Source of the DNA: Bradyrhizobium sp. RP6
GTDB taxonomy: Bacteria; Pseudomonadota; Alphaproteobacteria; Rhizobiales; Xanthobacteraceae
Direction of reading: 5' to 3'
Length of the DNA stretch: 64,000 nucleotides
Assembly: GCF_003837805.1 (NCBI RefSeq)
Contig: NZ_RQIT01000014.1
Span: forward strand, 1-64,000
Position 1 is the stretch's first letter. Each line of letters begins with the position of its first letter. The notes beneath the pieces are model-generated. The model was not told where the DNA came from. It searched no databases and saw only the letters and a list, made by a program, of their open reading frames with translations. The position numbers and the translations under genes are program-made. Shown here piece after piece: positions 23,969 through 33,424 of this stretch.

Positions 23969-26725
23969 TCAGGCAGCGCTGACAGCGTCGAGCTCAGCCG
24001 CCAGGAACTGCTTTTCGAATGCTTCGGCAGGCATTGGACGGCCGAAGAAATATCCCTGCCCTTCCTCGCATCCCATGCTGACCAGGAAGTCGGCAGTTGC
24101 GCGGTTCTCGATGCCTTCAGCCACGACCGTGAGACCGAGCTGCTTGCTGAGTCCGATGGTCGAGCCGACGATTGCAGCGTCATCGGAATTCGTGAGGAGA
24201 CCGAATACGAATGACCGGTCGATCTTGAGCCCGTCGAGCGGAAACTTCTTGAGATAGCTCAGGCTCGCATAGCCGGTGCCGAAATCATCGAACAGGACAC
24301 GAACGCCGAGCTCCTGAATTCGCTTGAAGATGGCGAGCACGCGGCGTTCATCCTGAAGCAGGATGTCTTCGGTGACTTCCATTTCGAGAAGCGATGGCGT
24401 CAGGCCCGTCGCTTCGAGCAGTGCTGCAACGGAATGCGCGAGGTCGCCGGATTGAAGCTGCGAGGGCGAGAGGTTGATCGCGACGCGCACGTTGTTACCG
24501 GACAATTCCCAGGCTCGCGCCTGGCGGCAGGCGGTCTCCATCACCCAGTTCGCGATCCGCTCGGACAGGGCCGAAGTGTTGACCACCGGCATGAACTCTC
24601 CGGGCGAGACGTAGCCGCGCACCGGATGTCGCCAGCGGATGAGCGCTTCCGCCCCGACCAGACTGCCGTCGATCAGACGAACCTGCGGCTGGTAGAATAG
24701 TTCGAACTCGCCGCGGTCCGCGGCAAGCGCCAGCTCGCTCTCCAGCATCAGCCGGTTCTCGAGCTCCTGCCTGATCGCACTTTCGAAGATCACATGGCTG
24801 CCGCGCCGCGTCGCCTTCGCGCGGCTCAGCGCCAGATGGCCGTTGCTCAGGAGATCGTCAGCCTCTTGCCCGCCTTCCGGAAAGACGGCAACGCCGACGC
24901 TGATCCCGACTCGGTGCTGGCGCGTGCCCGTTGCGAGCGGCGTTTCAAACGCATGCGCGATCCGCTCGGCAAACGCTGCGATCGGCTCGCCGGCTTCCGC
25001 GCAATCGATCGCGATGGCGAATTCGTCGCCGCTGAGCCGTGCGACGATCGCCTGACCATCGACTTCGCGCAGGAGACGCTCGGCGACCGCGCGCAGCACG
25101 AGGTCGCCGGCGGAATGTCCAAGCATGTCGTTGACCTCTTGGAATCCGTCGAGCCCGAGCACGAGCAGCGCGACGCCGGAAGACCGCCGCTCCGCCGCAC
25201 CGATCAGCTCGGTGAGGCCCACATGCAGCATGTTCCGGTTGGCAAGTCCCGTCAGCGCGTCGTGTTCTGCCAGGTAGCGAATACGTTCAGCTTCACGTTT
25301 GCGGACCGAAATATCGCGCAGGATCGCTCCGTATTGAAAGCCGTCCGTTCCCTGCCAGCCCGAGAAGCTCGCCTCGACCGGGAAGGTTTCCCCGTTCTTG
25401 TGCCGGCCCTCGAACTCGACGACGACCGCCCCGCCGGGGACCAAAAGCGCCTGGCGCGCGGCGTCGTGCATGGACGGCCTTGCACCGCCGTCCACCGGCA
25501 AAGCGCACAGCGTTTCGAACTTGCGACCGATGATCTCGGCCGGCACGTAGCCGAAGATTGCGCTCGCGCCGGGATTCCAAACCGTGATCCGGTGATCCTC
25601 GTCGGTGCAGACGAGCCCGTCCCCGAGCGACATCGCGATGCGATGAAAGCGGCTCTCGGCGATGCGCCCGAGCAGACCACGGAAATCGATTTCGTCCAGC
25701 GCAATTGCGGTCAGATAAGCGACGATCGCGATGTGGAACAGCGATGTGTCGATGACGAGGGGCCATCTCGCCTGCACGAGGGCTGCGACCAGTTCGGCAG
25801 CCGCACCGGCCGCGATCAGGATTGCGACGCGAATTTCCGGCGCGAAGCGGCGCCACGAATACATCATCAGCAGGCAGATTGCGCCCGGGCCCAGGATCAT
25901 GCCGATATCGGACGTCCAGCGAAGCATCCGGTTCTGCAGGATCGATTCAGCGGCCAGCGCTTGGAGGATCGGCCCTGAGATGATCTTGCCGTTTGGAACG
26001 CTGAACCGGTCACCGAGCTCGAGCGCCGTAGCACCGACGACGATCTTCTTGTCCTTGAGCTTGCCGAGAGCGGCGGTATCGCCGCGCAGCACGTCAATAT
26101 AGGAGACAGCAGGAATGGAGGCCGCCCGAATACCGAAATCTATCAGGAAGGGGGGCCGTCGATTGGCGTCCTGTCCCGCCAGCACAACCGCCATCGAAGG
26201 CATCAAGGCGTCGCCGAGCTTCTCGCTGACCGGATAGCGACGTACGAGTCCGTCGGACTCGACGGCGACATTGACCACGGCAGGCCATGAGTGGTTGCTG
26301 AACGGCTTCAGGGGCCGATTGATGTGGCCCGCGCCACCATTCGGCGTCGGCTGCTTGAAGGAAGGCAGGATGGTCGAACCGCCGACGTCGCGAAGTGCCT
26401 TGAGGAAGGCCTCGTCCGAAACCGGATCCGAGGGCGTGCTGAAATCGACATCCATCGCGATGTCTCCCGCGCCCGCCGCCTCGAGCTTGCGCAACAGCTC
26501 CGCGTGCAACTGGCGCGGCCAGGGCCACACTCCGATCTGCGCGATCGATGGGGCGTCAATCGCCACCACGAGAACATTGCCGCTGGCTTCACGCGATTGC
26601 CATTTGAACCGCAGATCGGTGAGCGCGTTGCGAAGCGCCCCGTGCCATCCCGTGGACAGCACGACCGCAAGCGCGATCACGACGAGAATATGCGGCCGAT
26701 AAGCTTTCACTCCACCCTCCTGCAC
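23969..26725 (-). CDS. CHASE2-PAS-GGDEF-EAL signalling protein
   Basis: 918 residues. An N-terminal membrane helix and CHASE2 sensor domain (to about 275; KAYRPHILVVIALAV, VLVVAIDAPSIAQIGVWPWP) are followed by about three membrane helices, a PAS domain (about 355-470), GGDEF (480-640) and EAL (655-905). The GGDEF site reads R-L-S-G-D-E-F, so its first Gly is Ser. The EAL site E-A-L-I-R-W and D-D-F-G-T-G-Y-A-S-L are intact, so phosphodiesterase activity on cyclic di-GMP is the likelier output. It follows the FecR gene by 44 bases, the usual FecR-CHASE2 arrangement. Confidence 0.92.
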   Translation of the reverse strand: MQEGGVKAYRPHILVVIALAVVLSTGWHGALRNALTDLRFKWQSREASGNVLVVAIDAPSIAQIGVWPWPRQLHAELLRKLEAAGAGDIAMDVDFSTPSDPVSDEAFLKALRDVGGSTILPSFKQPTPNGGAGHINRPLKPFSNHSWPAVVNVAVESDGLVRRYPVSEKLGDALMPSMAVVLAGQDANRRPPFLIDFGIRAASIPAVSYIDVLRGDTAALGKLKDKKIVVGATALELGDRFSVPNGKIISGPILQALAAESILQNRMLRWTSDIGMILGPGAICLLMMYSWRRFAPEIRVAILIAAGAAAELVAALVQARWPLVIDTSLFHIAIVAYLTAIALDEIDFRGLLGRIAESRFHRIAMSLGDGLVCTDEDHRITVWNPGASAIFGYVPAEIIGRKFETLCALPVDGGARPSMHDAARQALLVPGGAVVVEFEGRHKNGETFPVEASFSGWQGTDGFQYGAILRDISVRKREAERIRYLAEHDALTGLANRNMLHVGLTELIGAAERRSSGVALLVLGLDGFQEVNDMLGHSAGDLVLRAVAERLLREVDGQAIVARLSGDEFAIAIDCAEAGEPIAAFAERIAHAFETPLATGTRQHRVGISVGVAVFPEGGQEADDLLSNGHLALSRAKATRRGSHVIFESAIRQELENRLMLESELALAADRGEFELFYQPQVRLIDGSLVGAEALIRWRHPVRGYVSPGEFMPVVNTSALSERIANWVMETACRQARAWELSGNNVRVAINLSPSQLQSGDLAHSVAALLEATGLTPSLLEMEVTEDILLQDERRVLAIFKRIQELGVRVLFDDFGTGYASLSYLKKFPLDGLKIDRSFVFGLLTNSDDAAIVGSTIGLSKQLGLTVVAEGIENRATADFLVSMGCEEGQGYFFGRPMPAEAFEKQFLAAELDAVSAA

Positions 26726-26769
26726 ACCCGCGTCGGCAGATGCGCCCCGTCATCCCCTGGCAAATCGTC

Positions 26770-28023
26770 TCAGCGTCTGTTGTGGCCGTAGGCATTGCCA
26801 TGGCCGCTGCTGCCGCTACCGCCGCCATTCCCATTGCCGTTGCCGTTGTTGCCCATGCCATTGCCGGTTGCGGCGCTGTTGTCGTTGCCGTAACCGTTGT
26901 TGCCGCTGTTACCGCCATTACCGTTGTTGCCGCTGCCATTGCCGGAATTGCCGTTGCCACCGAGGTTTCCGTTGTTGGCGCGCGAGCTATCGCTGGATGC
27001 ACCGGCTGTCATTGCGGCGATCGCCGCGTTTGCGCTGGAGGGGCCATTGGCGGCAGCTGCGGCACCGCTGGTTACCGCGCTGTTGGATGCTGCCGAGTTG
27101 GTCTTGCCATCGTTCCAGACCGTCGGGCTGCCGGTGCTGGCATTCGCGTTGCGAACCTGTCCTGCCGCAGCGCCGTGGGCGAGGCCGCGCGTGACCTTAT
27201 GGACGTTCAGCTTGACTTCGCCGAGCGAGTTCGAAATGCGCACGACGCCGGCCTTGGAGGCATGCGCTCCAGCCGCCTGATGCGATGGCTTCGGTGCGCC
27301 GGCCGTCTTGGCCCCCTTGTCGATAGGGCCGAGCGCATGGATTGCTTGGCCATTCGCCGCGTTGCGCGGCGCCGACAGGCCCGATTTCGGCACGGGAACA
27401 CGCTCAATCGTCGGGGCGCGAGGCTTGCCGTGCTCGATCGGACTGAACGTCCCGGCACCGCTGAGGCTGAGACCGGGCTTGCCGTGGTCAAAGACCGTGG
27501 CCGCTTGCCCCGGCATGAGCTGGGCAATCTGGCCCGTCTTGAAATCGGAGACTTCGACCTGGCCGCGGAGCACGCCGACCTTGGTGCTGCCCGCACCCAC
27601 CGTAACGCTGAACTGCGTTCCCTTGACCACGGCGGCGAGATACGGCGTCTCGACCTCGAAATGCTTGACGTTACGCTTCTCGACCTCGAGCAGGATCGAA
27701 CCCGCCTGCTGGATGATGGTGGTCGCGAGCCCTTCCTTCTTCTCGGCCGGCAAGCCCACCACAGAATTGGGAGAGATCAGAATCGTTTCCTCGCCGCGGA
27801 CAAGCAGGACACGTCCGTTGCGCCCGGTGCGAACGATATCGCCTGGCTTCAGCATCCCTTCCTGGCTCAGCGACACCGGCTGCGCGCCGCTCGTTGCAAG
27901 CCAGACCTCGCCAGAGGACTTGCTGACGGACCAGACGCCGTCATCCGCGGCGAATGCACCGGGAGGCTGTGCCAGGGCCAGGGCCACCACGAAGGCGCAC
28001 CGCATTCCAACTTTGCCAAACAT
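26770..28023 (-). CDS. FecR-domain secreted protein with Asn/Gly-rich tail
   Basis: 417 residues. A signal peptide (to about residue 25, A-F-A-A-D) precedes a FecR domain, roughly residues 30-200: SKSSGEVWLATSGAQPVSLS ... GDIVRTGRNGRVLLVRGEET ... YLAAVVKGTQFSVTVG ... VGVLRGQVEVSD. A Pro/Lys linker follows, then a low-complexity Asn/Gly/Ser tail for the last ~80 residues. FecR domains of this type act outside iron signalling as periplasmic or surface scaffolds, often next to CHASE2 cyclases, as here. The gene is divergent from the TpsB gene with 131 bases between. Confidence 0.85.
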   Translation of the reverse strand: MFGKVGMRCAFVVALALAQPPGAFAADDGVWSVSKSSGEVWLATSGAQPVSLSQEGMLKPGDIVRTGRNGRVLLVRGEETILISPNSVVGLPAEKKEGLATTIIQQAGSILLEVEKRNVKHFEVETPYLAAVVKGTQFSVTVGAGSTKVGVLRGQVEVSDFKTGQIAQLMPGQAATVFDHGKPGLSLSGAGTFSPIEHGKPRAPTIERVPVPKSGLSAPRNAANGQAIHALGPIDKGAKTAGAPKPSHQAAGAHASKAGVVRISNSLGEVKLNVHKVTRGLAHGAAAGQVRNANASTGSPTVWNDGKTNSAASNSAVTSGAAAAANGPSSANAAIAAMTAGASSDSSRANNGNLGGNGNSGNGSGNNGNGGNSGNNGYGNDNSAATGNGMGNNGNGNGNGGGSGSSGHGNAYGHNRR

Positions 28024-28154
28024 GACGATCCTCAGTCCGCGTTACAGCCGGAGCTTGAGGCCTATCCGAAATCACTCAAGAGAGGATTAGCAGGAAGAGG
28101 CCAGTGGTGCGGCCTCATTAACCAATCATTGACCATAAAAACCTAAGAAAAATC

Positions 28155-29951
28155 ATGCGCCTAACGAAGCCTTACCGCCACATGGCAATCCCTCCGTCAG
28201 ACTACGGAGACGGGTTTGCTGCGCGTAGCGGGAAGCGGCATCTCCTTACCGCGTTGGCGTTGTTGGCACCTATTTTTACGGGAGTTCCGCAGGCACTCGC
28301 ACAGCAGGCGAACCAGCCGGGCTTCGATCCGCGTCAGCCCGAGAAATACTTTGAAAACCAAACCGAACGGGAATCGCAGAGCCGGCCTCCGATCAAGCTG
28401 CCCAAAATCGACCGGCCAAGCACCGGTGGCGATGCCAAGCTGCAGTTCGTGCTGCGCGGGATCAGCGTCATCGGCGCTCACGCTGTCTCCCGCGAGCGCA
28501 TCGCCGCGGTCTATCAGCCTTATCTCGCCAAGAAGGTCTCGCAGGCGGATCTCGCCGCGATCTCCGGCGCGATCAGCGACCTCTACCGCGAAGCTGGCTT
28601 CCACTTAAGCCGCGCCATCGTGCCGCCGCAGGATATTGTCGACGGCCGGGTCCGCATCCAGGTCATCGAAGGCGCCATCGTGCAGGCCGAGCTGAAAGGC
28701 GATGGCGTCGAGCAGTTCGGCGTAAGGCCGATGCTCGGGCCGGTTCTGGCCGAACAACCGTCGCGGCTGGCAACGCTCGAACGCCAGCTCTTCCTGATCA
28801 ACGGCAGGCCGGGCGTCCGGATCACCGACACTGCGCTGGAGGAGATCGGCGGTACGACCGGCCGCTTCCGCCTGATCGTCTATTTGAAGACCTGGCACAT
28901 CTTCTCCTCATTCGCTCTCGATAATCTCGGATCGTCGTCGGTCGGCCCCTGGCAAACCTACGCGACCGGCGCATTCAACTCCTACCTCGCGCCCGGCGAC
29001 GCGCTAGCTGTCAACCTGTCGACCATTGCGAACGACCTCCGCGAACTCGGGTTCGCACGCCTGTCCTATGACGCGCCCGTCGGCGTCGACGGTGTGCGCC
29101 TCGGCGCTTCCGTCCTGTACAGCGCAGTCCGGCCCGGCGACGCACGCCGTCTCGACAGCGACATTACCACGACCGAAGCTTTCGAGGTGCGGGCAAGCAC
29201 CGTGCCCTTCCTGTCGCAATCCTCGGGGCTGACGCTCACCGTGGCTGGAAGCTTCAGCAACGTATCCGAGCACGACATTTACGGCCCCTGGTACAACGAC
29301 CACATCAGAACCGCGAGCCTGACCGCCGACTACCGGCTCCAAGATCGCTTCGGCGGCACCAATCTTGTGACGCTGAACTACCGCCAAGGCCTCGACGTCT
29401 TTGGCGCATCGCATTTCGGCGACGATCTGATATCGCGCAATGGCGCCTCATCGAATTTCTCGGTGCTGAACCTCTGGTTCACACGCTACCAGACACTCAA
29501 CAGCGCCTGGTCGCTCAAGCTCTCAGCTGCGAGCCAGACGGCATCACGGCCGTTGTTCACCTCGCAGCAGTTTTATCTTGGCGGCGCGGCCTTCGGCCGG
29601 GGCTATGGCTGCGCCGAGATCAGCGGCGATAACGCCCTTGCCGGCTCGCTCGAACTGCGCTTCGATCAGAAGCTCAACTTCCGCTATTGGACCGGCTATC
29701 AGCTCTACGTCTTCGGCGACGCCGGCGCAGTCTGGAACGACGGTTATCGTCTGAGCGACGGCCTGTCGCTGACATCGACCGGGGCCGGTGTGCGGTTCTT
29801 CTTGCCGTACGATCTCCAGGCGGATCTCGGCGTGGCTGTCCCCTTGAGCTACAGGGCGCCGGACAACGAGCGCCGCAGCCCACGCTTCCTCTTCACACTG
29901 TCGAGCGCGTTCCGGGTCTGCCCCGAGCGCGGCAGGCCCCGCTGTCTCTAG
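28155..29951 (+). CDS. ShlB/FhaC/HecB-type two-partner secretion outer membrane protein (TpsB)
   Basis: 598 residues. A signal peptide (LLTALALLAPIFTGVPQALA) is followed by a POTRA_2-type domain (FVLRGISVIGAHAVSRERIA ... AISDLYREAGFHLSRAIVPP), a second POTRA region (GRVRIQVIEGAIVQAEL) and a 16-strand beta-barrel. The conserved plug-loop motif is G-R-G-Y near residue 478. TpsB proteins thread a TpsA exoprotein, with an N-terminal haemagglutination domain, across the outer membrane. No tpsA lies in the window, so the cargo is unlinked. The divergent FecR protein and cyclic-di-GMP gene suggest joint control of a surface function (inference). Confidence 0.88.
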   Translation: MRLTKPYRHMAIPPSDYGDGFAARSGKRHLLTALALLAPIFTGVPQALAQQANQPGFDPRQPEKYFENQTERESQSRPPIKLPKIDRPSTGGDAKLQFVLRGISVIGAHAVSRERIAAVYQPYLAKKVSQADLAAISGAISDLYREAGFHLSRAIVPPQDIVDGRVRIQVIEGAIVQAELKGDGVEQFGVRPMLGPVLAEQPSRLATLERQLFLINGRPGVRITDTALEEIGGTTGRFRLIVYLKTWHIFSSFALDNLGSSSVGPWQTYATGAFNSYLAPGDALAVNLSTIANDLRELGFARLSYDAPVGVDGVRLGASVLYSAVRPGDARRLDSDITTTEAFEVRASTVPFLSQSSGLTLTVAGSFSNVSEHDIYGPWYNDHIRTASLTADYRLQDRFGGTNLVTLNYRQGLDVFGASHFGDDLISRNGASSNFSVLNLWFTRYQTLNSAWSLKLSAASQTASRPLFTSQQFYLGGAAFGRGYGCAEISGDNALAGSLELRFDQKLNFRYWTGYQLYVFGDAGAVWNDGYRLSDGLSLTSTGAGVRFFLPYDLQADLGVAVPLSYRAPDNERRSPRFLFTLSSAFRVCPERGRPRCL

Positions 29952-30104
29952 CGGCGCCCTCCTTCGGTCGACCGACCCGGCGTGCGGCGCTTTTGCGGCC
30001 TCGCTCACAAACTTGCCTAAATTTAACCCGGTAACCTGCTCACGATCACTCGACCGGGAGTTCCCGATCACCATGTTCAGTCAAAGGTGATTTGAGACAG
30101 AACC

Positions 30105-30935
30105 ATGAGGAAGGTGTTTGCAATTCTGGGTTTGCTTTGTGTCCTTGGTGTCGGGCAGTATTTCGTCGTCAGCCAGTTCGCAATCCGCCATGAGACCTTG
30201 TCCCTATTCGACGCCTCGCGCCAGCGGCCGATCTCGGTCGAGCTTGCCGTGCGGCGCGACTACGAGAACAAGGCCAATCTCGGCCTATGGAAGCTCCCGC
30301 TCGCCATCATCAGTAACGGCAATACCGTCAAGGCCACCGAATATTCCTTCCTTGCCAACGTCCTCGCCGCGCGAGGCTATCTGGTCGCCAGCATCCAGCA
30401 GGACTTGCCGAGCGATCCGCCGCTGATGACCCATGTCGGCCAGCCATATGTCGGCCGGCGTGACGTCTACATCCGCTGCGAAGCCAACATTCTCTTCGTG
30501 CTGGGCGAATTGAAGAGGCGGCAGGAGAACGTCGAATACGACCACATCACCCTCGTCGGCCACTCCAACGGCGGCGATGTCTCCATGTATGTCGCCCATC
30601 AGCACCCGGAGCTGGTGTCGAAGGTGATCACGCTCGACAATCTACGGGTGCCTTTCGTACTCAGCGACCGCATGAAGATCCTGTCGTTCCGCTCGAAGGA
30701 CCCGCATTTCGTGACAGATCCCGGCGTGCTGCCGACGCCGGAAGAGGCCAAGGCGCGCGGCATCGATATCATCAACACCGGCGCGCAGCACACGGAGATG
30801 AGCGATCGCGGTCCGAGCTCGGTCAAGGAGAGGATCCAGGAGACACTCGACCGCTTCCTGCGTGACAGCGCCAGCAGCGCGCTTGCGCCGGCAGATACGA
30901 GGAGCCCAATGATCATGAACCCAGGCGACTACTAG
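30105..30935 (+). CDS. Alpha/beta hydrolase with N-terminal anchor
   Basis: 276 residues. An N-terminal hydrophobic helix (VFAILGLLCVLGVGQYFVV) acts as a signal or anchor. The hydrolase core has ELAVRRDYENKANLG, an SNGNTV strand, the nucleophile elbow G-H-S-N-G-G (Ser) near residue 154 and a late His in GAQHTEMSD. Substrate unknown; the family includes serine esterases and dienelactone-hydrolase-like enzymes. It stands alone between TpsB and the cytochrome gene. Confidence 0.82.
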   Translation: MRKVFAILGLLCVLGVGQYFVVSQFAIRHETLSLFDASRQRPISVELAVRRDYENKANLGLWKLPLAIISNGNTVKATEYSFLANVLAARGYLVASIQQDLPSDPPLMTHVGQPYVGRRDVYIRCEANILFVLGELKRRQENVEYDHITLVGHSNGGDVSMYVAHQHPELVSKVITLDNLRVPFVLSDRMKILSFRSKDPHFVTDPGVLPTPEEAKARGIDIINTGAQHTEMSDRGPSSVKERIQETLDRFLRDSASSALAPADTRSPMIMNPGDY

Positions 30936-31225
30936 CCGGGAACGCTTTGCGGCAGATCAAGGCGGCTCCAGAGCGGCACGATAGAAGAGCGATATGGCCT
31001 CGGAGAGACACGTGTCGCACTATACCGGAAGTCTTGACACCAAAAGCCTTGATACGAAAAGCCTTGGCCTGCCCGCGGCAAGAATGCCGACATTCATACG
31101 GCGTTTCTATCGTTCGGCCCGCAAGCTGCTGCGGTCGATCATCGCCCGCATTGACCTCTCGCAATTTCCAGGATCATGCTGCGGATGAGCGCAGCGGCCG
31201 CGTGCGAACGCAGAAAGATTACCCT

Positions 31226-31543
31226 ATGCCCCGGCATGTGAGACGGATTTGCCTGCTGCTTGGCGTAATCTCTGGCGTCGGCACGTCGCCTGCCCTCGCC
31301 GCTGACGCCGATCATGGTGCCGATCTCGCCAAGCGCTGGTGCGCGAGCTGCCATGTCGTGGCGAACGGGCAGACCCAGGCGAGCGCCGACGTCCCTTCCT
31401 TTGCATCCGTTGCGCGCAGGCCGGACTTCAGTCCAGAAAGGCTCGCCTTCTTCCTGCTCGATCCGCACCCGAAGATGCCGAATTTTCCCTTGAGCCGGAG
31501 CGAAGCCGGCGATATTGCGGCCTATATCTCGTCGCTGCGTTAG
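31226..31543 (+). CDS. Class I cytochrome c
   Basis: 105 residues with a signal peptide (M-P-R-H-V-R-R-I-C-L-L-L-G... cleaved near A-L-A-A). The haem motif C-A-S-C-H is at residues 38-42 and the likely axial Met at 83 (PKMPNFPLS), followed by a C-terminal helix DIAAYISSL. It is a periplasmic electron carrier, similar in size to cytochrome c551/c555 forms. The partner oxidase or dehydrogenase is not encoded nearby. A hairpin at 31580-31604 may terminate it. Confidence 0.88.
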   Translation: MPRHVRRICLLLGVISGVGTSPALAADADHGADLAKRWCASCHVVANGQTQASADVPSFASVARRPDFSPERLAFFLLDPHPKMPNFPLSRSEAGDIAAYISSLR

Positions 31544-31579
31544 CAGTCGCCGGACGATCACGACCTGCCGCAAACGCAA

Positions 31580-31604
31580 ATCCCTGCCGGAGGCCGGCAG
31601 GGAT
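31580..31604 (+). terminator. Hairpin after cytochrome c gene
   Basis: Perfect 11-bp stem ATCCCTGCCGG / CCGGCAGGGAT with loop AGG, 37 bases after the stop. No T run follows, so efficiency is uncertain. Confidence 0.55.
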
Positions 31605-31733
31605 CAGCAGAAAAGATGACGGACGGCGAATGAGCTCATTCGGTGGCCCATCATGGACCTGCGCCGTTATCGAAGCGCGGATGTCCACGCCACACAAGAT
31701 CAATTTATGGGCACCCTGTACACACGCCGGGAA

Positions 31734-32075
31734 TCAGGACTTGTCCTTGCCTTGTTGCATGAAACTGCCGGTCATCTGACGCATGTGATCCCCGGCGCTG
31801 GTGAACTGACTGCGCAGGAAATCCGACTGGATTCGCATCGCTTCCTGGATGTCGGTAGCATGCACCAGCTTGCGCGCATGCTCGAACGCCGACTTCATGT
31901 TCTGCTCAGTGAAAGCCAGCGCCTGCTTCGACACCTCCGTCCCCGCGCCCGGAACGGACGACATCGATTTGGTGGCAGCGTCAAAAAACATGCCGAATGC
32001 CTTTTCCGCCTGATCAATCGTCTTCTCCGCCAGGTCGCGCAGTTCGGCGGGAACTTCGAGCTTCGGTTCAATCAT
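31734..32075 (-). CDS. Phasin-family protein
   Basis: 113 residues, all helical: AELRDLAEKTIDQAEKAFGM, VSKQALAFTEQNMKSAFEHA, LVHATDIQEAMRIQSDFLRS and QFTSAGDHMRQMTG, the Phasin_2 pattern (L-x-x-A-x-D-x-Q-E). Phasins coat polyhydroxyalkanoate granules and set their number and size. No PHA synthase lies in the window. The length matches short alphaproteobacterial phasins. Confidence 0.85.
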   Translation of the reverse strand: MIEPKLEVPAELRDLAEKTIDQAEKAFGMFFDAATKSMSSVPGAGTEVSKQALAFTEQNMKSAFEHARKLVHATDIQEAMRIQSDFLRSQFTSAGDHMRQMTGSFMQQGKDKS

Positions 32076-32218
32076 GGTCGCACTCCTCCCTTTTTCTCAA
32101 CTGGATACCACACTTACCGGACCGCCTTCCAGCGGCCAGCCTTGGTGGAACGACGCCAGCGGGCCCGGCGCTGGCAGAAAAAGGAACGAGACGGCATAGG
32201 CCGGCGCGTGGCCGGACC

Positions 32219-32404
32219 TTAGGACAAGGGGTGATCGGGAAGAGCTTCTTCGGCGGCGAGATCTTCGACCAGCTTGATCACTTCGAAACGCTGTCGAGGC
32301 GCGAGCTTCAGGAACGCGCGGAGCAGGCGCAGACTTTCGACGGTCCTGCTTGCAGGCACACCGAGCTTGAGATGAAGCTCAGCCGCGAAATCGAGGTTTT
32401 TCAT
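32219..32404 (-). CDS. Small hypothetical protein
   Basis: 61 residues from the ATG at 32404 (AGGTG upstream): M-K-N-L-D-F-A-A-E-L-H-L-K-L-G-V-P..., then a helical segment (LRLLRAFLKLAPRQRFEVIK) and an acidic tail. A farther in-frame start exists at 32461. No family recognised. Confidence 0.5.
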   Translation of the reverse strand: MKNLDFAAELHLKLGVPASRTVESLRLLRAFLKLAPRQRFEVIKLVEDLAAEEALPDHPLS

Positions 32405-33023
32405 CTCGCACCTATGACAAGCACCGGCCTTCAGGATCTGCTCAAGAACCGAACGCCGCAACAGAATCTATCGCGACGAACCTCGGCCGGGGCCGCCGGG
32501 TTCACACACCGAACTGCATCCGAATAACGGTCTCAACCGTTTGGTGCAACCATGCCAAAGAACAACCCATCCGGCAAGCCCAGCCGGCGGCGAAGCGACG
32601 CTTTGTCTGCATCGCACCACGGCGATTCCGGATAACAGGAATATCGACCGCCGTCACCCACCTGCGTCAAGAAGTTGCATCAATCACGCATACAGCCGTG
32701 ATCGTTGTCAATCCGCGCAACCGTTTCGCCTTGTTTCCGGCGTGAATGCACATCGCGCGCGGGTTGGCGATGCTTCAGCATGCACACGTAATTGTTGAGC
32801 CCGACTTCGGTGGTTGTATCGCCGGGATGAAAGGTCGATCTTGCAGCCGGCCCTGACCTTGGCGCGGGTGTTCGCACCGGAACCATCCGTCCGGATATGA
32901 CCCCGCCCTGAACCGCTGTCCGCGAGCGAGCGATCAAGCCGTTGCGGCACGGCCACGCAGATACGGGCGCCATGGCTGATAACTCTTCGATCTGGGCGCG
33001 CGTCAGGACCAAAGGATAACGGC
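32405..33023. other. Gene-free stretch (about 620 bases)
   Basis: No gene is well supported. Minus-strand 32680-32815 reads as a short basic peptide (MLKHRQPARDVHSRRKQGET) but lacks a ribosome-binding site. No tRNA-like or strong terminator structure was seen. Confidence 0.4.
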
Positions 33024-33380
33024 ATGCTTTCTCGCTGCGATCTCATCGAAGGCGCCGCGATCGCGCTTCTCACCCTCTCGATACAAGGCGCATGGGCGCA
33101 GGAGACCAGGATGAACCTGTTCAAGATCGTCACCATCAAGGACGAAATCGTCGTCGGATTGTCGGCGGAGGAGCTTCAGGCGCTCGGCGGCAATGATGCG
33201 AGCGCCGTTGCACACGCGCTGGCACAGAAGGGCGGCCTCACTGTCTGGCAATACAACGTGCATCGTGGCCCGAACGGCGAATTGCAGCAGGCGCCGACCG
33301 CCAAGATCGGGATTTTGGCCAACGCCTCGCTCCGCGTCGAGCCCTACACGACGCCTTATCGAATTGTACCTCCTCCGTAG
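33024..33380 (+). CDS. Secreted hypothetical protein
   Basis: 118 residues. The N-terminus has a short hydrophobic segment (AAIALLTLSIQGAWAQE) that fits a signal peptide. The rest (LFKIVTIKDEIVVGLS, LTVWQYNVHRGPNGELQQAP, GILANASLRVEPYTTP) is a pattern recurring in rhizobial genomes without known function. Confidence 0.65.
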   Translation: MLSRCDLIEGAAIALLTLSIQGAWAQETRMNLFKIVTIKDEIVVGLSAEELQALGGNDASAVAHALAQKGGLTVWQYNVHRGPNGELQQAPTAKIGILANASLRVEPYTTPYRIVPPP

Positions 33381-33424
33381 CGGCAGGCAGGCACGCCTGG
33401 GGCCGGTGCCGCAGGCGTGCGCAG

